Shown here piece by piece: positions 34,501 through 46,668 of a stretch of DNA of 64,000 nucleotides. How positions within the stretch are numbered: position 1 is the first letter of the stretch; every line of letters begins with the position of its first letter. Source of the DNA: Gloeophyllum trabeum ATCC 11539 (taxonomy: Eukaryota > Basidiomycota > Agaricomycetes > Gloeophyllales > Gloeophyllaceae); assembly GCF_000344685.1 (NCBI RefSeq), contig NW_006920412.1, positions 2,089,765 to 2,153,764 on the forward strand, read 5' to 3'. The translations under genes and the position numbers were made by a program. The notes below the pieces were generated by a model. It saw only the letters and a list, made by a program, of their open reading frames with translations. It was not told where the DNA came from and searched no databases.

Positions 34501-36129
34501 ACCTAAATGTCTTGGAGATAGGCCTCACTATGGAGCGGCCCGTGGTTTTGGATTGAGGCGGAGAGACGCAAGACGCAACCTGTCCTACATTAAAATATTC
34601 ATGGTAGCCTCAAACATGAATCCCATGTAACGACCGGGTAAACAATATCTTGTCACCATACATCCATGAGGGAAAGAAATCCACATATCACGGGGAGCGG
34701 CCAATGTGAAAGAATGTACGGGACGCCATGGGGCCCTCGGCGGGCAACAAGGACACCTCCACCATGCGCCAGGTTATCGGCTAACGGAGCGAGGTTGCCC
34801 ATGCCCTGAGGGCATCCATACGGCCGCGGAGAAGCTTGTTTGTAATCCACCACGGATTTCGAGAAACTGGTAGGTGAGGGTCCACCCCACTACACGTGCA
34901 GCAAGCCCATTGGCACCACCATGCAGACGTGGATGTACTTGATAACAAGCAAACAGACCATTGCACCGGAGCCTGCATCTGGAGGCTAGAAGCGCCCTGT
35001 ATGTCCTGTGCTTCAACCAATAAACACTCGGAGAGTCCGACAGGAGCAATGCCGATCAACTTGCATTTGGCAAAGTAAGGTAACAGGCAGGTGCCCTCGC
35101 AACATTGAAACGCTGGGCCTAGTCACGCTTCCTGACCATCGCGAATAGACCATTTTAAGCCTGGTCCGAAGACGGTCCCGAGGAAGCAGTCAGTCATCCA
35201 GCAAGTTCCGTACATCCGTAGCGCCACCCGGCGAATACGTAGGTGAGCATCGAGAACGACCATGACATCGGACGGCTTGACTCCTAAGAATTCTGCTTTG
35301 AACAACAGGAAACTGTGTAAAATGACGAGAGCTGAAGTTGTCCCCATCGATCGATAGACTCAGAGCGTACTGGCTGAAGGACTGCATGTGATATGCATTG
35401 TGTACGACCGCACCCGACATACGGCGCACGGACTAGGTGCTAGCTACCGAACCTCCCTCTTAGAACTTTAGCCGGTATAGACCCAGAGCAGCATGCACGG
35501 TCCCCAGATGACTTGAGGTGAAGTTCGAAATAGTTCAACAGAATCAGAACTCAGAGAAGCGTTGACGTGAGAGCAGAACTAGAATAACCACCAGGGGTTA
35601 AACTGCCAGCCCAGAAGGAGACACGTTCTAGTCATGACCGCCTCCGTGGTAGTCCGGCTATTCCAGCTGGCTGTGCAGTAATGCAATATGTCCAACCCTA
35701 GTTTTAAAATGCTGCACCTGTACAAGGTTCAGAAAGACTCTAAATCGAAGGAAGCTGCCTTGCATATCGTATTCTCGACGGTCACTGGGCCTGGACCGGG
35801 AGCATTGTTTAGGGTTTCCTGACCCGAACAGCGTGAGTCCGCGAAGAAACGGGCACCACAGTTAAGTATCGGATAAGTTATGGAGAGTTGGCGATTAGAT
35901 GCATCCTACGGCATGCAGCCTTCGCCGGGTTCTATGGCCGTCTTCGTCCGAGGTCTGGCGCAAATCCGGATTTAGAGGGGTCGCCAAACTCGGGTTCCCA
36001 GAAAGGGGCAGGCACACTGTGGTCGACCAGGTCCAACAAGGTGATGCCCATGCCCTAACCTGTCTCTAGGGGAGGCGTCCGAGCGGGGTCGAGAAGGGCA
36101 CAGCGACCACCCCCTCTCCGCGCTCTTGC
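31501..36129. other. 4.6-kb gene-poor region
   Basis: No intact gene recognised between the divergent PrtT-like promoter and the end of the AlkB-like gene. Coding-like plus-strand pieces occur at 31855-32800 (separate entry). A minus-strand piece near 34650-34860 reads SVVDYKQASPRPYGCPQGMG, and another near 35130-35340 reads KAEFLGVKPSDVMVVLDAHL. Both are short and unassigned. No tandem repeat, inverted repeat or tRNA was noticed. Confidence 0.35.
31855..32800 (+). pseudogene. Proline/serine-rich coding-like region with frame changes
   Basis: Consecutive stretches in different plus-strand frames have strongly protein-like composition: IVQPSEPRPALFAHILPAAS (near 32140), DAAYHPAPLSPRPPYSVTNE (32316-32375), GLSNKRPIGPIPNYPPQPPS (32430-32490), then GPPPIIGASPTARTSRRTLF and NETPHPERLAEYQPSPPPGP up to 32790, followed by a GTATGG donor-like site. 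They are joined by frame shifts and a stop rather than clean introns. It may be the eroded disordered N-terminus of a former regulator gene, or a real gene with sequence errors. Family unknown. Confidence 0.3.
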
Positions 36130-37702
36130 CTAGCCAGCAGAATCCTCGAGAGCATCTTGGACGCATGGCCCTCTCCCTTCCGCCTTGATATCCAAGACTT
36201 TCCAGAAGCCGCAATCCTTGCCTTCATTCTGCGCCGCCGCATTACAATGCCACCAGTATTTGTCGCTTCCGTCCTGCTTATTCTTTTGATCTGCCCTCAG
36301 AACGGTAGGAATACCGCACTTACACCTGGGGATGGTGGAAGGATGAAAATCAGGCCGGTAAAATCGGAATGTGATGTTGATACGACAGTTGGATGGCTCA
36401 ATAGGAGAAGCCATTGACCTTGGATAGGATGGTCGATAAAGATCAATCGTTGACTGTGGCGGGATGGAGTGTTTGAATCTCTCTTGTGTCGAAGCGTGCA
36501 TAATAGTCAACTAGGGTATAGAGCAGGGTATAGAACTCAGAGAAATTGTAGAGCAAGGTTGGCCTGAACAACGTACAGAGTTGTGTGGTAAAGGAATATT
36601 GAAGGTTCGAGCTTGGCGAACGTCCCTTTGGTCAGATGGTATGGTCTCTCTGAGTCGGAAGGTCCTAGTGGTACCTGCACATCGTGGAAGTGAACATTTC
36701 GATTAGGTGACGAGGTACAAGGAACGCACCAAGACTAATGGAGGCAATTGTGGGGTATGGTCCTAAGTACGTCAATTGGTCCGCGTGGGCGCCCACACTC
36801 TCCTTTGCACCCTCGTAGCAATTGGCTGCTGCGACGTTGGCTCGCCAGATCCCCAAGGAGTCACCGCCCCATTCTAATGGATACCGACGTCGTTTCTTCA
36901 TTTCCTCGTTGACAACACGTTCCACAATAGTGCATGCTTCTTCGAGTACGTCGGGGAAATGTCGAGGCGGCTGGGTGCTCCGCCCGTTGTACCAATATTG
37001 GGCGGCTTCTTGCCACGCATCTCCCGCGACGTCTTCAGAATCTCCATCACTTGCAGAAAACCTGCGGACGTAGAACGAGGTCCGATGCGGACTTTCCACT
37101 AATCTTTCGAAAAGCCACCACTGGTTCCTTTTCCACTCTTGAGATTCGTCTAGCATAGTGTAGAAGAGTCTGCATGCTAGTTCAGGGGGAAGAACAGAAA
37201 GGTGCAGAGTACAAGGTGTGTGCTTGGCGACCATGTCGGGATTTGCGAGAGTTAACGGAGGTAGACGTCGCGGTGTATCCTTCGCTGGAGAAGGGGGTGG
37301 ACGCAACACGGTCATGAGGTTGACCGTTTTTTTCGCAGGAGATGGAGATCGAGCAGACTTTGACGACTCAGGTTTTATGGATTTCCTGAGAACAGGGCTG
37401 GGTTCGCGCGAGACATCATCGCCAATGACCTTGGTGCTGGTGGAACTGCTCGAAGTAAGCCTTACTTTCGAAGCTGGCTGATTTAACCAAGCGTCCAGAT
37501 CTGCACCTCTCTTTTGCTTCTTAGTCCTCGGGTTATCCAATTCACTGCTTGAGGCGTCTGCGGGATTATTCAACCTTTGGGCTGCTACCTCTGCGTTGCC
37601 TCCACTTTCAACCAGTGCATTCAGAAGAATAGCAGTTTCCGGCTGAGGCCCATGCAGAAGACTTGCGAGCATGGCGAGCAATGTCTCTGTATCATCTGCC
37701 AT
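36130..37702 (-). CDS. AlkB-type 2OG-Fe(II) dioxygenase with CUE and GRF zinc-finger domains
   Basis: Family members oxidatively remove alkyl lesions from nucleic acids. Three exons: 36730-37702, 36577-36674, 36130-36510, giving 483 aa. Residues about 5-48 form a CUE-like ubiquitin-binding helical domain (ETLLAMLASLLHGPQPETAI). The oxygenase core has the metal ligands in GAHADQLTYLGPYP (H306, D308) and RFKHSIPPQ (H371), and the 2-oxoglutarate Arg pair in CRINITFRFYRP (R400, R406). The C-terminus is a GRF finger (PRCKCGIPTV, then WWHCNAAAQNEGKDCGFWK; C420, C422, C446, C457). The ATG at 37702 is used because the codon before it is GTG. The three-domain order suggests targeting to ubiquitinated or single-stranded sites; that is inference. 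Confidence 0.9.
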
Positions 37703-37961
37703 CACTAGAGCCGCCTAGTACAGACCAACGAAGATTAGACACTGATTCGGACGACAGCCACATGCACACTGAGGCCTGAGGAAGCGTCGCGAAGGATTAA
37801 CGAGGTGGCGGTGCTACACGCGTTTCGACGCGTCACGCGTCGCGCTTCCGCCAAACCATCTTAACAAATGCCTCTCCGACATCCGGGCTTCAAGCTATCG
37901 GATAGCATTACGGACATGTACAATGCAAATACATCAGCAGCTCAAGTCAACGTCTGACGCC

Positions 37962-40900
37962 TCAAGACCATAAAATACATTGCTTCTCTCGTGGGGGGTT
38001 GAGCTGAGAAACGCGTCAGCAAAACTTATTATTTCCTGTCGTATCAGGACGTTTACCTTGGCATCTGCTGAGCAGTTGAAGGCTTTGGCAAACTCAGGGA
38101 CGTTGTATAGAGTTCCATCGACACGGTACCGATTCGGTGAATGAGGATCTGTCCGAACTCTGGCGACCTAGGTTATTGAGCAATAAATGAGTTGCAATAC
38201 TTTTCTCCATGGATTAATGACACTCACTGCAGAAGCGGGCTTGATGTTCTGGGCCCACACTTGGCCAAACGCTATGAAGAATAATTGCTCCCTGATACAG
38301 GCGCTCAACTCAGTGACGTAGGGTCTCCCTACCCGCTATTGACGTACCGAGTATAATTCAGACCGGGCAGCAGGTACTCCTTCGACTCGTCATACTGAGC
38401 CAACCATGCACGGTACGATTGGATCAGGCCGGTGTCTCCGATGTTCTCTCCCGACGTCCTGAATATAGTCAAAAGCTATTCTCGACAGGCCTTCGTAAAT
38501 CACTCACAAGTTGCCCTGTATTAGTAGGTTGAGGTCAAGGACGATTGAACCAAAAGGCTATGAAATACACTTACGTTGACGTGAATCTTACCTCCTTTGC
38601 CATCATCGATGGTATAGGCTGTACAACTTGTGAGTCAAGAAGAGGAAGCACGAGAAGGCTGAAGACTAACAGGAATACTGCTTTACGATGCAGTCCTGCT
38701 TGATTTGGAAACCGGCACTCGTCACATTGGTCCACCACTCTTCCAGCTTGCCTTCCTGATTGTACATCCTACCAGCAGAGTCGAACGCGTGCTAACGAGA
38801 ATATTCAGTCCGACCTCTCCAAAAAGGCAGGACATGTGTATAATCACCGTGAGTTCGTGAGCAGCGACCATTCCGAATGCACCGTATGCAAGATACGCAG
38901 GCCTAAGAAAAGGAGACCAACATGACTATCATGTACGAATCGACTGAGTGGAATACGTACCACTTCTCCGAGAAGAAGGGAGGTTGTAAAATACCGGCTG
39001 GGAATACGATCTAAAAAGCAATCAGACGGTGGGTGGAAGGGAAGCACAGGGTGGCCACGTACTTCGTTGCCAGGGGGATTGTAGTACGCATTTACCATTG
39101 AGGCGTACATCTCCCACTCGTCTAAGTTCCTTTGCTTCCCTAGTTTCTGCCATTTCCAATATTGTTCATTCGCACTGTGTGGCATAGGCCTGATTTAGCA
39201 ACTTGACCAGCCAATATGCAGATTCACCCACTCAGCACTGAGCAAGTTGTCGAAAAACGTATCGTCGCTGATTTTGACGCGGTTATAATAGTTGACTATC
39301 GAAGCCGCACTACGAGTGTCGGGGTAGACGGGGAAGCCGACTTTGATCCGGAGTGCATCTGCCTTTTCGGCAGCAGCACTAGCTGATTCCTCGTCCATCC
39401 ACGAAATGTGAGATAGAGACGATTTAAAGGCTTGGATGATGTCTACAAGCCATACATAAAAAAGGGTGAGTTCAGGGTCCATATCCTATATTACTTCGGT
39501 GATATTCATTCACCTTGGATGACATTGGTAGCCTTTTCCCGGGACTCTCCGGCGAAGGTCTCATTGACGAAATATCTACCGGTAGCATATCCCAGAGCGT
39601 TCTCCACTTGGTCGGAGCAGTACTCAGAGCGGTCGCCTACCGCACCTTTCTTGATGCCCTTAAGTTCCTCGTCGAGGCTCCGGGCAGCCTGCCAAGCCTC
39701 GGTCTGCATCCCAAGATGCGAGGCTGTTGCCAAAGCAGCACGTGTGACTAGGTACGCCTCAATCACGTCAGATTCAGTGGTGTTCAGGATATGTGCCAAT
39801 GACACAGCATAAGACGGGTAAGTCACGATGACTTTCTCTGGGTAGTTCCTGGGTGCGAACGTTGCAAAGTATTCCTCGAAGTTGATCTGCGGCAAAGTCT
39901 TGGTGAGATTGGAGAGCGGGACTGGGTTATATGTCGCCCAGGGATCTTGATAAAGGATGTCACTGTGTACAAGTCCAGTCTTCAGTACGGTATTCGTATC
40001 AAAGAGCATGAAGTTAGCATACAGATCGAGACTGGCATTCGCTAGGCTCCGTTCAAACTTGACGACGGCCTTCGCTAACCTCTCCGCTCTCTCGTACTTG
40101 TCCTCGGGCCCATGGTCGTCGTCATCGCCGTCGCCGCCATCATCATCACCGTCCCAGGGTGGCCAGGGCCAGGGCGGCCACCACTTATACTTGACCTCGT
40201 TCAAAAGTAGTTCAGAAGGCTCTTGCGCCCCGGTACGCGAAGCATCTTCCATAGAAACAAGTTGACTATCCTCAGAAATTTCGGGTCTCGCCTCTGCTTT
40301 CAGCAGGTCTTCCTCTGAGTATTCCTGTTCCTCGGCGATCGTGACGAGCAGACGTTCCAAAACGTCGTTGTATAGGGCAACGATAGACTCATCCTCGTAG
40401 TATTCCTATGAATAGACACGTGAACAATGACAGGCGTTACCGCGAAGTGGTGCTAATTACCTTAGAAGGCAGACCCAGACTAGGCTGGCTGAACCACAAA
40501 GTCATGAAGTTCGGGTCCACCGCTACGTCTCCGTCAATGTCGAACTCGAACAAGGCACCGATACCTGGAAAAATCATAAGCAAAGAGAGGTATAAAAACA
40601 ACCTTTTGAACAACCTCGGGAATGCAGGAAAGCAACGGCAGAAGTCAGGCCGTTCCGCTTCTTTTGGGCATCGTCCTTGCCGGCCACATCAACCTCCGTC
40701 GTCTTACCCCGGTATAAATTTTGGATAGTCTCGACCAGGCGAATGAGAGGCGCAGTTCCCACGTCATTCAAGTGATCCTCATCCAAGCAAGACTGGTAAA
40801 GACTGCGCAGCTTGCTCAGTAAAACCTTATCGGATGTCTCTTCGGGGTAGAATTCTGCCGAGTAATCCCCGGACTCCAGGATTTTACGAACGACCTGCTT

Positions 40901-41620
40901 GTTGTCCTCAGCGAGGACATTGAAAATGCCCCAGCTGCCTTTGTCCGCTGGAATAGGGTGACTGGACAGCCAGCCGCCATCTAAAGATATGACACATTCA
41001 TCATTCATGCGGCATAGGAAATGGGAAAACTCACTGGCAAAGTCAAAGAAGTTCTCGCATGGGTCGTACGAGGTATCCAAAGAAGACAGAATGTTTGCCG
41101 AGAGCAAGATGCAGTCCGCGCTGAAGCATGCTTTCTACAGAGAAACTTATTTTGAGCGACTTGTCCTCGCGATACCAAGACAATACAAACCTCTTCCGGA
41201 GGAGCGCTGGGCGTCGGTCCAGGCACCGAGACAGTCGTAGTCGCTATGCTGGTGGATGTGGCCGTCGCAGTCGCAGTTGTAGTAGCAGTGATCGTAACTT
41301 CACTTCCAGCGCCTCCACCAGACTTCAGCTTGTGCTGAGCTCCCGCGAACAGCCCGATAAAGACCGAGCTCAGGAGCAGGAACAGTAGCGCGACGACGAG
41401 CAGCACTTTCGTCAAAGGGGTGAGGGGTTCCTGAACGACGGACGAAACACGTTCCAGGAATGTAGGCTCTCGTTCTCCATCGTAATTTTCGCCTGCCTCT
41501 GCCTCTGGATCTCGCAGAAGCGGTGCGGTTTCTATCACCACAGTCAACGCTCGGCTCGACGACGCATACGCTCGAGGATATCCTCTCACCTTGGTCTGTA
41601 GAACCTCGCGGCTCCGCCAT
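37962..41620 (-). CDS. M13-family zinc metallopeptidase (neprilysin/ECE-like)
   Basis: Type II membrane endopeptidase. Seventeen exons in transcript order: 41590-41620, 41191-41531, 41035-41134, 40615-40980, 40461-40564, 39514-40405, 39232-39442, 39063-39174, 38961-39010, 38848-38902, 38671-38791, 38575-38618, 38508-38515, 38348-38458, 38228-38291, 38057-38167, 37962-38003, giving 920 aa. A membrane segment spans residues 52-74 (KVLLVVALLFLLLSSVFIGL), followed by a Thr/Ala-rich stalk. Zinc ligands are in AAHELTHAFDSAGR (H751, H755) and SGENIGD (E816). NAYYNPPGNE and the terminal CILW are also family marks. Residues about 374-415 hold an unusual Trp/Pro block followed by Asp/Gly. Exon 13 is 8 nt. 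The gene is divergent from MSS51. Confidence 0.94.
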
Positions 41621-41828
41621 GATGACGGTAAGACGAGAGGTGCACAAGCCTCAAGCGTATCTGGCTGCGCAAGGGCAGTATAGCGCGAGTTACACACGCT
41701 CTGAATGACGCCCTTGCTACTGTATATTGCACGCGAAGTCGAGGTGCCGGAATAGACGCCGACGGCGAGTGCAAAGTCGATCGGCCCGCTTCGATAGGAA
41801 GACGCGCACAAATACAACGTCTCCGCTG
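41621..41828. promoter_or_regulatory. Shared divergent promoter of the M13 peptidase and MSS51
   Basis: 208 bp separate the two start codons, so both promoters and 5' UTRs must fit here or overlap the neighbours. No TATA box was seen on either strand apart from TATATTG near 41721. Confidence 0.5.
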
Positions 41829-43603
41829 ATGCCTCTCCTCCACGTCCGGGCGGCGTCGCGCTCGGTCCTGAAAACGCGATGTATACCGCGGCAACACGAT
41901 TTGCATGCAACATGTAGAAGAACCCTGTTCAATTTCTTCCGGAAGCCAAAAGCGGACGAGGGCAAGAAAGAGCCTACGCCCATCTTGACAGAGGACAACC
42001 TTTTCCATCCGTTCTCGAAATCACCGTTTCCCGCTGTACGCGCCAGAGGCGAGGCAATCAGACAACTGGCGTCGTGTCCAGTCTGCGCGTCCGAGCATGC
42101 GCATCTGCATGCACACACAAAAGCCCAGCCCAAGGCAGTAAACTTTGAATGTCCAGATTGTGGTTGGCCGACCCACTGCTCGGAGGAACATTGGCTGCAG
42201 GATAAGGAGCATGAGAAGTACTGCTCACGGCTGAGGGAAGTTAATGAGGATGAGCATGATTTACGAAGCGGGCGGAAGATACGGGAGTTCGAGTTCCCTG
42301 GTAAGTCCTGTATGTGTCTACTTTAATGAATCATGGCTGAGTCCTCTACTCTATGCAGGTCCTCAGGACTCTGAAACTGCGATATCCTTTGCGAACTGGG
42401 ACGTGTTCTGGTACACTCGAGGATTCCCGTCCATGGACACGGAGCGGTCCAGAAGACACGCCAGTAAAGTTTTGACCTACCCGATTACGATTGGGTCGGT
42501 TTTACACGAGCACAGTTATCTCACTCTCAACAACCAGAGGCTGACGCCTGAGGGAAGTCGTTCCTTGGCTGGTAAGCTTGTCCCATGTCATTTAGCAATG
42601 AAAGCGGGCTAAGGGGCCACACTTTCTAGCCCTGAGGTCAACGTTACATGTACCTACTGGTGCTCCGGAGACCGAAGAAGCGTCAGCGACTAAGCCGGAA
42701 GTTCGGATATTTATCCTCGGGGCTCGTGCAGAGTCTGCTCTGCCGCCTCACGCTTGGGAGCAACTACATATGCTGTTCCCCGCTGCGATCCTTCACCTGT
42801 TCTTTATCGGCCCACAGGTGTCGCTGCCGAAGTTTGGTCAGGCTAACAAAACCTCTTCTACTTCGAATCCCACCGGGCAAACTACACAACAGCAACAGCA
42901 GGCGGCAGGATCTCCTGGGCCCGAAGCGCGGCCCACACCTCAGGGAGCAGCTGAGGAAACGGCCCCTCAGCCTGCCTCGGAGAAGAACGAATCCCAACCA
43001 GCGGAGGAGAAACCGTCGTATGTGCCGAACGTCTACGAGCCTCCGACGCCCGCACCAATAACGCCCCTCAAGCGCACTCGGCAGTCTATCGATCGTTATG
43101 GTGTCCCATCATACACCACTCCCTACAATCACCAGCTTACCATCACAGGCATGCAGGCTAATTATATTGACGTCCACGGCCACTTCCAGGAGACTTTCGA
43201 CCCCTACACGGACTGTTTCTTCTTGTTCTGCCCCGGTTTTGGTTTCCCATCTCCTGAGTCGACGGACGAACACGGAAATGCGCTGCTTCAAATAGCCTCT
43301 CCGACCGAGTGGGGGCCGGTCATGCCTCTGTTGCTTGCTACGAAATGCCCCATCTTTGTCACCGGATTCTCTCCGGCGGACGTGGAACGCGACGTGCGAT
43401 CATTATCGACTGCACCAGGTGTCGCGGGAGAGTTTGATTGGGTGATCACACCGGGTCCGAACGCTTTTGGGAGTGAAAAGTGGGAGGTAGCTGACTTTGA
43501 TCCACGGGTCATGGTCAAGTCGAACTGGGGCATATGGGGTATCAGAGGACAGCGCAGGGATGTCAGGGAGAAGAGCTCGTTTACTTCACTATTTTCTTCA
43601 TAA
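41829..43603 (+). CDS. MSS51: Mss51-like mitochondrial translational activator (zinc finger)
   Basis: In yeast Mss51 activates COX1 mRNA translation and binds newly made Cox1 in mitochondria. Three exons: 41829-42300, 42359-42571, 42630-43603, giving 552 aa. The N-terminus is basic with hydroxyl residues (MPLLHVRAASRSVLKTR), consistent with mitochondrial import. The family block HPFSKSPFPAVRARGEAIR precedes a Cys/His-rich finger (CPVC at 83-86, CPDCGWPTHC at 108-117, then HEKYC). The C-terminal domain contains FANWDVFWYTRGFPSMDTER and IGSVLHEHSYLTL. A Pro/Gln/Glu-rich insert lies in exon 3 (about 42850-43060). The frame extends upstream of 41829 without an ATG, so 41829 is the start. Confidence 0.92.
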
Positions 43604-43862
43604 TTGTCTGTTATCTGTAGCTATTGATAATCCAAACCCCACTCGCATTTCTGTAGGGCGGCCGGGCTGAATTCATTATTCTGAATTGGCCTCAGCCACA
43701 AGCGCGTGTTTCACGTGACCGTACGCGTTGTTGATTGGATCGCGGTGAGAACTGGACGTGCTGTCCCTCGCCTCGATGTCATAGCATCAACAACAGTCAA
43801 CAGTCACTCTACACTTCAACGCTCCCTGCCCGGTCTCCTACACCGTTCTAGGCGTGCTCGCC

Positions 43863-46347
43863 ATGGTCTTCATCCCGCCACCCCATCTCGCGTCCGCGTC
43901 GCGTCCTTCCTACGGCGAAGCTTATGCAAACATCCTTGCCGCTCATCGACGATCTCCTTTGACTTCGGCGTCCTCAGTTATTATGCTCGTGGCTCCGGAT
44001 GTGGATGCCCTTTGTGCTGCGAGAATGCTCGCTAATCTCTTCAAGCAAGACGACGTCATGCACCGTATTATTCCAGTCTCTGGGATTGCCGAACTAGAAA
44101 GAATGAGGGAAGAGCTGATGACATATTCCGATGTACGTCTCGGTCTACTGCGACTATGCTCTTATCTTTACCTATAAGCCTGCTAGCTGCATACGCTTAT
44201 CCTCGTCAATATGGGCGCCATTCTTGACCTGCCATCACCAGCGTGGTTTGGGGAGTTCAGCACAAAACTCTCAGTCCATGTCATCGATTCCACACGGCCT
44301 CAGAATCTGTCTAGTTTATTTTTGGGTGGAGAGAACGGTGAAAGGATCATCGTCTGGGATGATGGTGGAACCGAGAAACTGGAGGATGAGCGGAAGGCTT
44401 GGGAGGCTTTGATGGTACGAGCGCTCTTATTCACGCTCTCGCGCAATGTTTATCTTCTTCGCCGCAGTATGAACCAGAACCAGACTCTGATGAAGAGGAT
44501 TCCGATCTGGAGTCGGATGATGTGTCGGAAGATGAAGAAGAGGACGTGGATCATGACGACGAGGAGAGCAATCCATCGGGAAAGCGGAAGTCCGGGGGCG
44601 AAGGCGGGCCCCGACGGCGGAAACGCCGGCGAAACGATGATGAGGTCTGTGCTGGTAATGCCACACGTATTGATGGTCCTGACAGACTGTCAATTAGCGG
44701 CCACTCCGTATGTCTCGCGCGGATAGAGAACGATATTCATCCATCGTCAATAAGCATTACACCCTCGGTACCTGGCATGGCCAGAGCGCATCAGGGACGA
44801 TATACATTCTAGCGACCGTCTTAGAACGTGTTGATAACGATCTGCTTTGGTGAGTTAGCTGACTGCTTCATCATGACGTCCATGCTCATCTCCCCGCGTT
44901 TTCGCTAGGCTTGCTATCCTTGGTCTGACACACCAATACAACACTACCCGAATATCCCGTGAAGATTACGAGAAATACCATTCCATTTACTACGACGAAG
45001 TCTTCCGCCTCAACCCACCCCTCCCCGCCGACGCTTCCTCCCGACTGAAGTCCCTCCATCCCGACGACCAGTCGGTACGCGCAACTGAGGAGTTGCGCTT
45101 TATGCTGTTCCGACATTGGACCTTGTACGATGCTATGTACCATTCGAGTTACGTAGCCAGCAAGCTGGGCATCTGGAAAGAACGAGGTCGAAAACGACTG
45201 ACAGGTCTGCTAGCTAAGATGGGGTACGCCATACAGCTGTTTTGTATAAAGGTCAGGTACTGACTGAGGTTCGCAGATTCTCAATACCCCAGACGCAACA
45301 GCCCTACTCCCATATGGACATGGATCTGAAGAAGCACCTCCGCACCAAGCTCGAGGCGATCGCGCCCGAGTACGGCCTGGTGGAGCTCTCCTACCCCTCT
45401 TTCATGCGCTGCTACGGCTACCGCTCTCAGCCGCTCTCCGCCGCTGATGCGGTCGAGGCAACCTCTGCGCTGTTGGACGTTGCCGGGGGCGTGCGGATGG
45501 AAGTCGAAGTGGAGGGGACGCGGAATGGCGGAGAGTGGTTTGGCGGTGGGAGGGTGTGGGATATCCAGGAGCGATGGAGGGAGGAGGAGAGGGAAAACGT
45601 GCCGCCCGGCGGGATCATGAAGCGTGGAAGGGGCAAGGAAGATCAACCGAACGACGATGAGGACGGTGAGCACCAAGGGGAGAAGCTGCAGTGGTGGGTC
45701 AAGAACTTCTGGTCGGCCTACGACGCTCTGAGCGAGTAAGTGGATACACGCATTGTAGTACTCAGTCCCTAACTCCAACTCTCTACTATAGTATCAACAA
45801 GCTCCAATCCGCTCTCCCGCTCTCCATGTCCCTGCACCGAGCCATCATCCGCCAAGGGTCCTCCATAATCGACAAGCAAGACATCAAGACAATGCGCAAC
45901 CACCGCGTCGTCGTTCTGACTCAAGGCCCGGACCTCGCACTATTCTCCCATCCTGGTGTTCTCTCCCGCTTAGCCCTATGGCTGGTGGACGCCCTGCGCG
46001 ACAGGGTGAACGGCCAGAGCCTGACGGGCCGCAAGAGCAAGCGCAAGAGCCTGCCGTTCGTCGTCGCGTGTCTGAACGAGAAAGCCGGGTCGTACGTCGT
46101 CGTCGGTGTCACCGGAGCGATGGATTTCGGTGATGTGCGCAAGAAGTGAGTGGTCCCTCCACACGCAGCTGAGGATGTGACTTGACATCGTTCTTTCCTC
46201 AGTGAATTCGGCCTGGCCTTCCTCGACGCCAAGGAGCGCTGCAACGCCCGCACGCGGCACGGCTCCTTCGACACCAGCGTCATCGAGATCAACCAGGCCG
46301 ACATCAAGATATTCCTCGAGACGCTCGCCGAGGGTCCAGATTATTAA
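43863..46347 (+). CDS. CDC45: CDC45, replication initiation and CMG helicase subunit
   Basis: Cdc45 joins Mcm2-7 and GINS to form the replicative helicase. Eight exons: 43863-44132, 44187-44414, 44468-44644, 44698-44849, 44909-45223, 45277-45735, 45792-46145, 46203-46347, giving 699 aa. Recognised blocks are MLVAPDVDALCAARMLANLF, VHVIDSTRPQNLSSLF, HYTLGTWHGQSASGTIY, WLAILGLTHQYN and FMLFRHWTLYDAMYHSSYVA; FLDAKERCNARTRHGSFDTS lies near the C-terminus. Exon 3 encodes an acidic then basic insert (EPDSDEEDSDLESDDVSEDE, followed by RRRKRRR), the usual disordered loop of fungal Cdc45. The first ATG (43863) directly precedes the conserved N-terminus. Confidence 0.96.
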
Positions 46348-46668
46348 TTACGCTTCGCAGTAACCATTTCCTCCTGCATTGTCATCCTGGTAAATTATTG
46401 GATTTAGTCGTATATGCATGTTGCTAGTATTTGTAGAATCTGTGTTTGTGTAGCAATACTATCGAAGTCTGTTCGGCCAGTCACTTCTGCCCCGTCCTCA
46501 GTACCTCAGTGGGTGGTAAGATAGCGGAGCGGTTCCGATATCACCTCGATGTCCCAGTGCGGTATCCCTTGAGAATGTGCGAGAAGGCAGTAAGTATTGA
46601 AGAGAGCAAGCAAAGGTAAGGACCACTGACCTCACCACCATTAAGGAGGCCCGCCGAGTACCGACGGA
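46348..46668. other. Intergenic region between convergent CDC45 and scramblase genes
   Basis: 321 bp holding both 3' UTRs. AT-rich TAAATTATTGGATTTAG near 46391 may belong to the CDC45 polyadenylation region. No gene. Confidence 0.3.

Noticed and set aside
36130..36510. Stand-alone small GRF zinc-finger gene
   Set aside because: The same exon carries the distal His and Arg residues of the AlkB core and joins in frame to the upstream exons, so it is the 3' exon of the AlkB-like gene.
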